Origin: Hybos culiciformis
Taxonomy: Eukaryota; Arthropoda; Insecta; Diptera; Hybotidae
Length of the DNA stretch: 64,000 nt
NCBI GenBank assembly: GCA_964007475.1
Contig: OZ023275.1
Location: 2,542,001-2,606,000 of the forward strand
Direction of reading: 5' to 3'
Under the pieces are notes generated by a model. The model was not told where the DNA came from, made no database searches, and saw only the letters and a list, made by a program, of their open reading frames with translations. Below are positions 1 to 11,650 of this stretch, piece by piece. A program made the translations under genes and the position numbers. How positions within the stretch are numbered: position 1 is the first letter of the stretch; each line of letters opens with the position of its first letter.

Positions 1-1336
1 TATAAACCGTACTCTTGCACAATAATTATAAATCCTGATTTATATTTTTCCAAAACATTTAAAAAAAAAATGTTTTTTCATAAAATTTTGCAGTCACTAT
101 TACAGAAACTTTAAACTTTATAATATTCTTATGACTTCATAAATATGATACTTACTAAATTTCCAAAACATTATCATTATTAAACAAAATATAAATAATA
201 ATAATATTATATTTCATATGAAATTTACAGAAAATTTATACTTTTCAATGAATATATTAACAATACAATCAATTTTAACGAAATACATAATGTATAAATG
301 TATATATAATATGAATGTATATATTTATTTTATATGCGCTGAATGCTGTACTTTTCTGACTTTATATATTTGTTTAGTTGATGAGGTAAATGATTCATAT
401 ATACAACTTCAAAATCATGTAGTTATTAGTAACATTAGTCCTCGAATAGAAAAAAAACTATTTTAAGTTGACCTAAGTTTAATTTTTGAACTTTAATCCA
501 ATTATGAATATGTTTAAAAGAGCAACTTTAGTATCATGAAACTAGTATGAATTTTGATTAAGTGAGTACTACTAAAGTATAATTATACAAATTTGTTGAG
601 GTTTTTTTTTATTTTTGTGTTGATCTACACATTTTAATTTTAGTCCTTGTTGTTAATTGATATATAGTATGTCCATCAAGTTTGGAGTTAAAAAGGTATT
701 AATATTAAGAAATAAACTTTCAACTATATTTACTGACTTTCTGCGAAATATTAATAATAATAATGAGTTCATTCTAAAACGACGATATTCATAAAAAAAA
801 TTATGAAAACACTGTTTATAACAACTTTATTTCGAAAAGAATTGCAAAACTTAAATTTAAAAAATTTCAATTTTAAACAGTATATATATTTTCTTGAAAT
901 ATAATATATTTTCATACAAAGTTTATATTGAAAAAATCAATCGAGATGTAAATTAACATATTACATTTTTTTTTTTTTTCATTTTTTTAAAAAAGTTATA
1001 TAACTTTCACGTTATTTCCAGATGCATTAAAACTAGACAGCAAATATCATAATTTTTAAGCTTTAGTAAAAAATAGTTTTCGAATATTTTTTTTTTTAAT
1101 TGAAAATTTTCCAATCAACAAAATTACATAAAATAAATTAATAAAATTATGTTTTTAATATATAGAATAAAGCATAAATCCTATTATTATACCTTTTAAG
1201 CTTCATTTAAGCTCAAATATTAAAATATTTAAATATATACCTATACATAATTCTTTCAATTTTTATACCTAATCAATTTAAATTTGTTCACAAAAAATAT
1301 TATGAATGGCCAAAATTGTTTTTTAATTTGTCATCT

Positions 1337-1390
1337 GTGAATAATAATTTGTCATTTCTATTGAGCTTTCTACTGACAAAAATTATTCAC
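1337..1390. repeat. Short imperfect hairpin
   Basis: The arm GTGAATAATAATTTGTCA at 1337-1354 is answered by TGACAAAAATTATTCAC at 1374-1390, with a loop of about 19 bases. It could be a tiny MITE remnant or chance pairing in AT-rich DNA. Confidence 0.4.
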
Positions 1391-1830
1391 TAATTATATT
1401 TAATATACTAAAAAGTATATATAAAGTAATCATCCATTTGAATTTTCTTATCCAATTAGATTTTAATTTTTCTTTCGTGCTCTGAAAATGAGTAAATGTT
1501 TTTCTTCATTTATTCTTTACTCAAAAAAAATAATTGGATAACAACACGATACCGCGTTTTATTAATAGCGGAAGAGAATTTTTATAAAAACTTACTCTGT
1601 TTATAAACAAAGTCAATATTATATTATTTTTTCTAAAAAAAAATATTATATATTTACAAAATAAATATGCACAAACAGGAAGAAATAATTTATATTTCGC
1701 ATGAATTTTGCAGAAATAATAATATAATAAATGATAAATAGTAACTACAATGTAAGTTAAGTAAAGTAAGTATTATGTAATTACAATGTAAGTTTTCGAA
1801 AAAATTTAAATCTGTCTTCAAATAATTTTC

Positions 1831-1850
1831 ATGCCAAAAAAAATTGGCAT
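1831..1850. repeat. Perfect 7-bp hairpin
   Basis: ATGCCAA and TTGGCAT face each other across a six-A loop. No adjacent gene suggests a role. Confidence 0.35.
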
Positions 1851-2732
1851 ATTGTTTTCCTTGAAATTATTTTAGATTATTTCTAAACTGAAATCATCTT
1901 TTTTGATAGATTGATTTGTCTTTATTGTGAAATTTTTCACGTTAAATGACTCTTCGAAGATTTAATGTTATTCTATATATAAAATATATCATGTTTAATA
2001 ATAAAAAATGAATTTCTGAAAATTGTCTCCACAAAGCCGGCAATAATGAATTATTATAATAATTTTACGGAAAATATAAAAAAAATCCAAAAAGTAATCA
2101 TATTAAAATACATACTTAAATTTAATAAATCTATGTATGTATATATGTGTAGTGGCACCGTTGACAAACACTACAAAACATATTAATAATTATATACAAC
2201 GGTTACAATATTCGATTCATACAAACCATCAATTCTTTTATCCGAACAAACAATCAAAAATATAAGTCATACGATCTTAAATTTTGTATTAAAAATCAAA
2301 ATTTCACTTTTTACCTACAATGAGAATTAATTTTATAATTTCAATCTTTTCCTGAAATTTGTACTGAAAACTACATTTTATTAAAAAATAATATAAAATT
2401 AATGTAATTTTTTAATTTGTAAATATCATATAAATAAAATAATTTTTATAACATAAGAACTTAAAATTAACATTAAACTGATCTAATGGAATTAATAAAT
2501 AAATTCAAAAGCAATAAAATAATTCAACATTACAATTAGTAATACATTAACTTCTACATAAATGTATGTGTATAAAATTCATTCTAATGAAAACCTAGTC
2601 TTGATTGAATGAATCTTTTTTTCAATAGCAATGATGACAAAGCTTATTATATGTTAAGAGATTCAGATTTATTTTTAGCATTATTTGCATCTAATCAATA
2701 ATTTTAGTGATTTATTTCAAAAATTATAAATT

Positions 2733-2778
2733 CTTCCGAATCTATATATCTATATAAAGTCTTCCGAATCTATATATG
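2733..2778. repeat. Tandem duplication, 28-bp period
   Basis: CTTCCGAATCTATATAT at 2733-2749 recurs at 2761-2777, so a 28-bp segment has been duplicated in tandem. It lies immediately left of the inverted-repeat element at 2795. Confidence 0.6.
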
Positions 2779-2794
2779 TATGTATTGTTCAGAC

Positions 2795-3166
2795 TTAGAG
2801 GCCGGGATGAAAGAAACTATTTTCTTTTTCTAGTGAAAAAGATTGCTTTTGTTTTTGAAGTATTAACCAAAATTTGATAGAAAAGCCGTTTTAGATTATT
2901 TTAAAGTTGAATTTAGAAAAAAAAAATTCATTCATAACCTCTTACTTTAAAAAATCTCTCTTCTTTTGTGACATAAAAAAATAGTTTTGAAGAGAATCCA
3001 CTAAGCCTTAACCGATTCTTAAAAGTTGTGTACTATTTTAAAGTATGAAACAGTCCGGAGGTTGTGAATGAAATTTTTTTTCCAAATTAAACTTTAAAAT
3101 AATCTACAACGGCTTTTCAATCAAATTTTTTAATAAAAATTTTTCGGACGGAGCAAGTTTTGTTAA
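2795..3166. mobile_element. MITE, family 1 copy A (longest copy)
   Basis: Long inverted arms are visible: the left arm at 2868-2941 (AAAGCCGTTTTAGATTATTT and onward through ATTCATTCATAACCTC) pairs with the right arm at 3058-3138 (GAGGTTGTGAATG through CAACGGCTTTTCAATCAAAT). The right end, GGAGCAAGTTTTGTTAA, is a mutated form of the end of copy B. The centre shares ATAGTTTTGAAGAGA and AAAGTATGAAACAGTCCGGA with copy B. There is no coding capacity, so this is a non-autonomous DNA element. The left end is poorly conserved, so that boundary is approximate. Confidence 0.65.
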
Positions 3167-4731
3167 TGTCAAGAGCAATCAAACCAAAACCTAGACTTTA
3201 TATTAAAATATGAAATTGTTACAGACAAAAAATTGCATTTGAAAAATAAATAGAAATTTTTCGACAATTGAAATTCCTCAATCTGTGTAAAAGCTTCTTT
3301 CATATGTACATTAAGAATTTTTATGGAAACATAAATAAAAAAGAATGAAAATAAAAGTCAGAAACTTTTTTGCACAATAAGGTTTATTTATACAAATTCA
3401 GAATTTAACCACTTTATTCAAAAAAAAAAAAATGTAGAAAAAATTAAATGACAAAAAAATAGTATAAAAATTATTATGAAAGTATTATTATGGTTTAAGG
3501 ATATTTTAAATATTATACTTTTATAATACCAACAATGTTTTCCAATTAGGCTGAAAATTGATTTTAATTATAATAATGGTCTTTGGCACAGAGTACCAAA
3601 AAAATTCAAATATGTACATTTGAACTCAATTTTTTATTATACATCATATTAATCTTAATCTATCTTGAAATTACAATTGGAACCCGTTCGTCAATTGTGT
3701 TAAATATAATTTATTCCATATTTTTATTCCTAGGATTAAGACAAACCTACTGAATTTCCAAGAGGAGTAACATAAGTGTTAATAAAATTTTTCCTTCTGC
3801 AAAAAACTCAAAAATTTAATATCAATGTCAATTAGTAATATTAAGATCTAAAAAAATTAATGTCAATGTCAATTAGTAATATTAAGATAAGATCTAAGGA
3901 ATATTGAAATAAACAAATATCTTACTTTTATTCTCAAAAATAAGAATACAATTGTAGTTGACTCACAAATTATGTACATATATATGTGTACACAAAATAC
4001 AAGCTTAAAAAATATTTTCCTACCGTTATTACCTAACAACACTATACTGTTTTACTGTTATTAGTGATTGTTGCCACTTTGAAAACTTGTTGCTTTTACA
4101 AATGTTTTCATTTTTGATGAATAAAATCTTTAAGATTTATGATATAAGTTGTAGTCGAGAAAATTCTAATATAATTTATTTTCGCAATAGATTAAAATTA
4201 AAAGATAATTTTCTTATTAATTTATAATTCCAAAAAAAAATGGAATTAATAAAAACTTAATAATAAAATTCATGAAAATTTAAATAATACGTTCTGAGTG
4301 AAATGTATATAAATGGTATTTTGGTTAAGAAGGAAGAAAATGGTAACCTTTAGAAAAAATTTTGCTGAATATCATAGTTATCAGCTTTACAACGCCACAG
4401 ATGGCTTTATTTTTCACAAAATAATAATCAACAGAAGAATTCAAAATAAAAAGGATATAAATACTTTTACTCAGGCGTTTCAAAGTCGACAACATCATAT
4501 ACATTCAAAAATAGTGTATTCTTTTTCTACATTTTTTTTCAGTTTTATTTTGGCTACAGAAGAGTCATAACATAAAAATAATGAATTTTGTTATTATTAT
4601 TATCAAGAAAATATAATTGCTTAAAGAAAATACGTATAAATTATAAATATTGTAAAGTTAAATATGTATACATGAGGAGATGATTTAATATTTGTTAAAC
4701 AATATTCAAATATTCCACTGTTCAATTATTT
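3167..4731. other. Gene-free AT-rich DNA between two MITE copies
   Basis: I see no supported gene. The 85-codon frame at 4313-4570 starts in low-complexity sequence and shows no domain. A 26-bp direct repeat at 3822-3888 is listed separately. Confidence 0.65.
3822..3888. repeat. Direct repeat, 26 bp spaced 41 bp
   Basis: A 26-bp word beginning TCAATGTCAATTAGTAATAT at 3822-3847 recurs exactly at 3863-3888. The 15 bases between are A rich. It is probably a small duplication with replication slippage. Confidence 0.65.
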
Positions 4732-4988
4732 TTAAGAGGACTTGCTCCGTTCCAAACATGTTTGTCCCAAAATTAGATTGAAAAACCGTTTCAGATTATC
4801 ATAAACAAATAGTTTTGAAGAGATTTTGAGCACTTAGCTTTAATCGATTCTAAAGAGTTTTATACAATTTTAAAGTATGACACAGTCCGGAGAATGAAAT
4901 TTTTTTTCTAAATTAAACTTTAAAATAATCTAAAACGGCTTTTCAATCAAATTTTGGGACAAAAAATGGAAGGAGCAAGTCCTCTTAA
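4732..4988. mobile_element. MITE, family 1 copy B (best-preserved ends)
   Basis: The element opens TTAAGAGGACTTGCTCC and closes GGAGCAAGTCCTCTTAA, a perfect 17-bp terminal inverted repeat. The weaker pairing continues inward for about 65 bp (GTCCCAAAATTAGATTGAAA against TTTCAATCAAATTTTGGGAC). TTAA sits at both ends: it may be a TTAA target duplication, the piggyBac-type signature, or part of the TIR itself. It lacks about 65 bp of left arm present in copy A and carries no coding sequence. Assignment to piggyBac is only a suggestion, because the TIR does not resemble a typical piggyBac end that I can recognise. Confidence 0.8.
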
Positions 4989-7218
4989 GTATCATAAATT
5001 AAAATTTTAACTTTTGTTTTATATTGTTTCTAAGCATAGCAGAGAAGAAAAGTTAAAGTTTTTGAACTTGATCCTTGGACACCTTGAGCAAATATTTTCC
5101 CTATTATTGAATTACAAAATACAAGGCTTAGAACTTTCTTTTATACCTTACATTATTTACAGTACATATGAGAAAAAAAAAAGATGTAATTATTTTAAAA
5201 TAAGAAGTTTTAAATACTGTAATTATCTAGACTCAAAATTGGTGCATTAAAAAGTCAGCTCATAAAAAAAGAATATCTGTCAAAATTTTAAATTTTATTT
5301 TCGGACTAAATTTTAAACTAAATTTAAAATAAAAATGTTCAAATTATTTGGATTTCTTTATTTCATTTCATTACTTTCCGATAAACAAGTTGTGTTCTGT
5401 AAACAATTGAGCTCTTCAACTTGGCCTAGATCTTTTTCATTTCATTACTACGTATATTCGCAAAAAACCTTCATCCCATTTTCTAAGTATATATATAATT
5501 CATTCAGTTCAATTACACATTTCCTTCCAAGAATGATGTCTGTCACATTATTAATTTCAATTAAACCACTTGTATTTGTAATTATTGTATAATACATTTT
5601 TATTTTTTATTTTTTTTCTAATTTTCCCGAAGGCAAAATGTCACGTTATCCTTAAATTTTTGTAACAATTTAAATAAAAAAAAAAGTTAAATATAAATTA
5701 TTATTGTTATGTCATTCAATATTAACAACTTCATTAAAAAAGTTTAAAAAACAAACAAAAAAAAATTTTTTCAACCAAAAATATATTAATTTTTAATAAA
5801 TATTACCTATACCTTTTTAATTAGTTATTTTTGGGTTAATTTCTTGATTTTAAATTTGATCCTGATGATTTTAAAATAATACCATAATTATACAAATACA
5901 CACGGCTGAAATTTTATTATACCTATATCAAATTTTGGGGAAACAATTTTAAACTTTTCTCTTCGTGCACATTCAAGAACGCTTTTAATATACAGATTGA
6001 TATAAACTAAATATTGAAATATATTTAGTACGTTTATAGTATACCATGTGATGTACTATATGAAAGTTTTAAAATAAATATTTAGTGAATCGGTGATTGT
6101 TTTTAATACGAAAAGTGTATTTATAAGTTTGGCGACAAATAACGTCTTTTAACCAGTCATTTTAATACAACAAGCAACGCAAATGAATGCGATAAATTAC
6201 TCAAAAATAAACAACAATCGGTTCATTTAGTGAAGATTTTAATTACATTGAAATCTCTATATCTTATTTCATTTAAGAGTAGTATATACAACAGAAATTT
6301 AAGTATTAAAAAAAAAATCTTAAAACAAAATTTTATGCCTGAAACTTTATATTATATATAATATATTATATATAAACAACTTATTACTCTGAACAAAAAA
6401 AAAACGATACCAATTAGTATGACAAGTATTTTTTTCAGATTTTCGGCAAACTTTGTCTACGACTCAATTCTCTAAAGAAAACAAATAAGATTATAATGAA
6501 AAAAGGTATAAAACTATATAATTTTTTTAAATTATTATGTCTTTAACAATATTCGTAATTTCTTTAAGGGCATAATTATTACACAAAAAAAAAATCTTAT
6601 ATCAAAAGTTGACAAAATACATTCATTCATTGTATGTATGTCTCAACGTAGCAAAACCAAGAAAGGCAAAAACTAACCTTTTTACTTGGTTTTCTATTTT
6701 TTGTAAATAATTCAATATAAAATATTCATTTAAAAAAAAGTATATATATATAATATTTCTTCTTCACAACCTCAATTAATGTCAGAAATAATTGTACACC
6801 TGAACAACAACCTGTCTTTTTGGAAACTCTTTTTCTTTCTTTTTTTTTTTTGTTTCAGCATTCAAGAAAAATTGTTCAATGTCAGCTCCTTTTAGTTTAG
6901 TTTTTTTTGTTGCTTATTTTGCTTATTTTTTTAAAGGTCAGAATAAATAAAAACTGAGCCTACAACAAGGATATATCTATTACTACAATAATAATTATTT
7001 GTAACTACACAAAGGACGTAGCATCAAATTATAATTTTTTTTTTTCTGTAATAAGATTAAGGTTAAAAACTTTTTGAGTAGGAAGTTTAATTTTAACAAA
7101 AAATAAATGATTATACCTACCCTCTACCTTGATGCTTAAAAATATCAAAACAAAAAAACAAAAAAAAAAAATTCTATAAATAACATTTACAAATTTGTAT
7201 CTTCAATGTATGTATAGT
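4989..7218. other. Gene-free AT-rich DNA
   Basis: Frames at 5014-5250 and 5335-5592 are short, low in complexity and motif-free. I see only homopolymer runs and (TA)n blocks, for example around 6345-6375. Confidence 0.7.
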
Positions 7219-7270
7219 ATAATAATATATGTATATATTTATGTATAATAATATATGTATATATTTATGT
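7219..7270. repeat. Exact tandem duplication of a 26-bp AT unit
   Basis: The unit running from 7219 to 7244 (ATAATAATATATGTATATAT then TTATGT) is repeated exactly at 7245-7270. Identical copies imply a recent duplication. Confidence 0.75.
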
Positions 7271-9090
7271 ATATTATATTTAGCCTAAAATTATGTCATT
7301 GAAGTTATTTTAATAATTTTAATTTTTTGTCAATATTTACATTTTACCTTGGGCTGAACTAAGTTTGTTAATGAAATAATTTGAACTTTTTTTTTGAATT
7401 ATAATATTCTTTAAATTAAGGCATTTACCTACGTTATTACAACAAAATATAATTTTCAAATTATATGTATTTACGAAATCGTTGTTGGCCGTATTTGTTA
7501 ATGAAAATATTTGTTCTCAAACATATCTGAGTCTGAATATGTCCGATTTTCAATTTACATTGTAAGTTATATATTTAACTTTTCCTCTTATGCATATAAA
7601 TGTACTGAAAATAATAATTACCATGATTATTGTTTCTATTCTAATGGAGACAGAATTTTTTTTTAGTTTTTGGAATTTTTTCTCTCCAAATTGTTACATA
7701 TAATTCACGTATATGCATGCATAGGAAAAAATAATGAACTTGATCATTTACTGGAGGACAAGCAAATTTATTCCCATTATATTTACAAAAAAATAAAATA
7801 AAAAGGATATTGTTTGTGTTAAACAACAAAAAGGACATTTTGTTCGCAGGCAAAAAAAAAATATTTTTATTGATTTTTCTTATAAACATATTTTAAGTAT
7901 ATTTTCTCAGAAAAAAGATGATTCAAGCAAAAAATTATTTTATATTTTATTCTTATTGTTTTAGTTTTAAATTGTGTCAAATCAAATCAATTTTTATTTC
8001 AAGATAATAAATTTTTTAAACTGAAGACTTCATTTTTTACCTGGATAAAAAAAAACAGCAAAAAAAATTGTATATGTACATAATTATATTATTCATCGAA
8101 AAAAAAATTTCATATTATATTTAGAGGAGTGATAGGTAATTTTTTTTCAGAGCGGGCATCTACATTCAAATATTATCGCCGATTATAATTGGGTTAAAAA
8201 ATAGCTATTTTTTTTTTATTAATAATTAAAATACATATTTTGATATTTTATTAGTAATATTTTTTTTCCAAATTAGACCCCTTTTAGACATACTTTTTTC
8301 ACGCCTTTTTAATAAAAAGGCAAGAAAAGAGAGATTGTTTTAAATAAAAGTCGAATGTGTCGAAAAGCCAATAAGAAAAGAGACATAAGCCAACTTTTTA
8401 TATGAATTAATGTACCTGATACCAAAATGAGATAACAAAGAAAATAGTATGCACGAAAATCCTAATGCAAGTGGTGACCAGTAATTTGTTATTAAATAAA
8501 AGTTATTTCCTTCAGTTTCATCGTATTTTGGTCTTGATTCTTTGATTTTTTCTTGCCAGCTATTTAAGCTTTAAAAATCAATTAAATAAAGCTAAAAATT
8601 ATAAAGTTCAGGGGATTTGACATATTGCAGATTTATGTCTTCTTTATAAATTTTATCTATAGATATGTAATAAATTAAAACATGTACTATATTCTGAAAA
8701 TACCAGAGGGTTGAGTATCACTGTTTTAAGGATGAATCGTTATACTTATAATCCCGATACAACTACAAGCATATATACAATTTTATATATCTCATTCATC
8801 AACTGTATTTAAATTATGGGAAATTTTTAGCCGAACAATTGTAGGTATAATTATTATTGACTAAAATTTGTAAGTAATATTATCGGCTTTTTAGGCTGCA
8901 GTCTTGGGACTGAGTAGGGTATTAAGAATTTATCTTTTAAAAAGAATATTATGTATAAAAACCAAATACTAAATAAAATCTATTTTAAGGTCATCATATC
9001 ACAAGTGTTTGCAATTGAAAACAAGTAGGTGTACATAAAAAAAAATACTTTTTTAACCCTACTGTGCCAAGACAAGAAAATCATTTTATA
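7271..9090. other. Gene-free AT-rich DNA
   Basis: The minus-strand frame at 7641-7889 has no recognisable domain. A 19-bp palindrome, GCCTTTTTAATAAAAAGGC, sits at 8303-8321; a weak 5-bp hairpin (CAGTC/GACTG) lies near 8898-8911. I see nothing else of note. Confidence 0.6.
8303..8321. repeat. Palindrome with 8-bp arms and 3-base loop
   Basis: GCCTTTTT-AAT-AAAAAGGC is a perfect hairpin. No gene flanks it, so calling it a terminator would not be justified. Confidence 0.5.
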
Positions 9091-9126
9091 AATCTTTGAA
9101 TAAATCTTTGAATAAATCTTTGAATA
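9091..9126. repeat. 12-bp tandem repeat, three exact copies
   Basis: AATCTTTGAATA is repeated three times without interruption at 9091-9102, 9103-9114 and 9115-9126. Confidence 0.85.
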
Positions 9127-10246
9127 AAAAATACCTACATACCTACATAAAAACGCAAAAAAGTCCTAAATTTTGTTTATATTTTATCCTTTATTTTTTT
9201 TGTTCTCAATTATATTGGTTTCTGTCGTCTTTATATTATTTTCCTCATCACTTGATTTAATCTTCAAGTTTTTCATATTAGAATTTATTTTCTTTTATAT
9301 ATACTTTACAACATACAATAATTTAAGTTTTTGTAACTTTGATGTAAAAAAAAAAAAATATTGTAAAACACAATAAAAAATGTATATATATATAGAGATA
9401 TTTTTTAAAGCTTACTTTACTTATCGATTTTATTTCATTTTTTTTTAATGTTTTTGTACCTACCTTAAATTCCTGACCTGTTTTTTTCATTCTTTTTTTT
9501 TTTTATTAAATATTAATGAGAAAAGTTTTAAGTTAAAATTCAATTCTGAAAAAGATAAAATTGAAATTAAATATTTAATATTTTTTAAAAGTAAAAATAT
9601 ATTAAAAAAAAAATTTTTTTGTTTTTTTAATTTATTCCGGCCAATAATAATGAAAAAAATTATTTTTTTTTATCTTTCAAAGAAATGTAACAAAAAAGCG
9701 TATAAATTGTTTATACATCAAATTGTCTTTAATCAAAATTGTTATTATTATTATTTTCTTCTTAACCCATTTTATTTGTAAAGCTTGCGTAACCAGACGA
9801 TGGCTAGCTGAGATATGAAATTATAAGTAAAATAAACATTTTACAATTTCCAATTGTATTTAACAAATTTTTGTATTATTTTCGGAAAATTATTTTGAGG
9901 AAAATAAATGCAATATTATTAACTTGAAGCAATATAAGTACATATAGTTTATTACATTATCAGTTTTTCAATATTCAAAATTTTAATTGATGATTTTTGA
10001 ACAATATTTTATCATATAACATTGTATGAAAAATATTTAATTTACTGAGTAATGTATTTCCCTTATACCTACCTACCTTTGTATATATTTCTGTTTTGAT
10101 AAAATATTGAACTTTCATGAAAAATTTCAGTAATCAAGAGGTGAAAAACATACATCAGAACAACATATGAGTTTTATGAAAATTTTTATCTTCTTCATGA
10201 TAAATTATTAATTTACAAAGATTTATTTCCTTACAAAAATATACAT
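9127..10246. other. Gene-free AT-rich DNA
   Basis: Homopolymer-rich sequence. The 67-codon frame at 9173-9376 is mostly F, I, S and K and looks spurious. Confidence 0.65.
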
Positions 10247-10254
10247 ATGTATAA

Positions 10255-10460
10255 ATGTATGAATATAAGAGGTACAGCTATGCTCGACATAATAGCACCA
10301 CTCAATTTCAAAAGGATTTGTTCAGCATTTTCAGGTTTCCTTAAGTCTTATTATTTTTCGGCACTATTTCAACCTTTTTCTCAGCGCTATTGCGCTTCGG
10401 TGTTCTTGTGGTACACCTTGTATGTAGCCGAAAATGTCACTAAATTTCCGCACTAAATTG
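10255..10460. other. Higher-GC patch, unidentified transposon or exon relic
   Basis: This stretch is less AT-biased than its surroundings and is open on the plus strand from 10247 to 10456 (69 codons, no recognised domain). It contains a small hairpin, AGCGC-TATT-GCGCT, near 10383-10396. Read on the minus strand it contains YIQGVPQEH, which faintly recalls the QGVPQG turn of reverse transcriptases, but the residues after it do not follow that family and stops occur soon after. I cannot assign it. A decayed repeat is the likeliest origin. Confidence 0.3.
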
Positions 10461-11530
10461 AAATTAACAAATGAACAAAAAAAAATTCTAAAATGCTGCT
10501 ATTTCATTGAACACAGCTGTGCATGATTGCATATACATTATACAATATACATACCGTAGTAACAAAAGTATGGTAATAAATAAATAAATAAATTTAAATT
10601 GATTTCTGATACATTTTGTTCAATTTTCCTTCCATTTCAAACGAATAATGCCAGAACTTACATATATATACTACCTATATATTTAATTTAATATATAAAA
10701 ATGTGAATTGTGTTTAACCAATAAATTGTAGAATATGGTATTATTAATATAACCAAAATTAAATATTATCGAACACGTGATTTGGCATAAATATTAGTTC
10801 TATTGTGCAAAATTTTATGCATATAATTTTACCTTTTGACCTAGTTTGACAGATTTCCAATTTCCTGATTGAAGTGATTTAAATTTTCTCAAGTGGGGAC
10901 AATATTTATTGGTTAAAATTTATCATTTTTAAAAGTATATAATATATAATATTTCCTCTTTTATGAAGTTATAAAGAGAATAATTTTATTAAAAAAATAT
11001 AAAAAAAAAATATTTAAATTTCAGTATAATGTAAAACACTGGCAATCATTGATAATATTAATAAAAAATAATTTAATTCCATTGAGAACTTAAGCTATTC
11101 GTTATATAATATTTAATTTCAAGATATTTCGGCTCTTCTGTAATCAATAATTATTTATTCAAGGATAAGGATGTTGTAATTTTTCAATATGCTTAATTTT
11201 TCAAGCAATGAATAATAAATTTAAATTATGTAAAATGAAAAGTATTTTCGATTAAAAGTGAGCAATTAAATTAGACATTGAAATTATATGCAAATGCATA
11301 ATTTTTGCATATTCGTGTATACAATCACTTTTGAATAGGTGTATAAGCAATTTTCTATGTTTAAATGTGTCTATAATCTGTGGTATCTAAACTTAATAAT
11401 GATATAACGTATTATCTTATTTAAGTGATATATAATGTTTTCGGATTTAGACTTAAAATTTTTTGAATATATTTCGCTGTATATAATTATAATCATAGTT
11501 TTTGATTATAACTTTTGAATAAATTCTGGA
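10461..11530. other. Gene-free AT-rich DNA
   Basis: No open frame of interest and no clear repeat was seen here. Confidence 0.6.
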
Positions 11531-11650
11531 GCAAAATTCTATAACTGTATGTTGTAGCGAACAACATTTTTTAAGCGACTGTATAATGTCGTTTAAAAAA
11601 TATTATATTAGCAACATTTTTTTTGGACAACATCAGTTATAGAATTTGGC
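11531..11650. mobile_element. Small hairpin MITE, about 120 bp
   Basis: GCAAAATTCTATAACTG at the left end is matched by CAGTTATAGAATTTGGC at the right end (one mismatch). TATGTTGT and ACAACAT extend the pairing after a small bulge. An inner pair, TTTTTTAAGCGAC against GTCGTTTAAAAAA, surrounds the centre, so most of the element folds on itself. It has no coding potential. Target duplications are not evident. Confidence 0.6.

Larger units (their letters stand above)
1..2732. other. Gene-free AT-rich DNA
   Basis: No coding sequence is supported. The only frame of note, at 218-466, is 82 codons of low-complexity residues with no motif, which is what chance gives in this composition. The stretch holds poly-A and poly-T runs and two small hairpins described separately (1337-1390, 1831-1850). 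Confidence 0.7.

Noticed and set aside
6868..6886. 18-bp word AATGTCAGCTCCTTTTAG shared with about 61410 as a repeat family
   Set aside because: Similarity stops at both edges of the word. Exact matches of that length are expected occasionally between positions in 64 kb of low-complexity DNA.
8303..8321. Hairpin followed by A/T runs as a bacterial-type terminator
   Set aside because: There is no gene upstream and the DNA is not bacterial.
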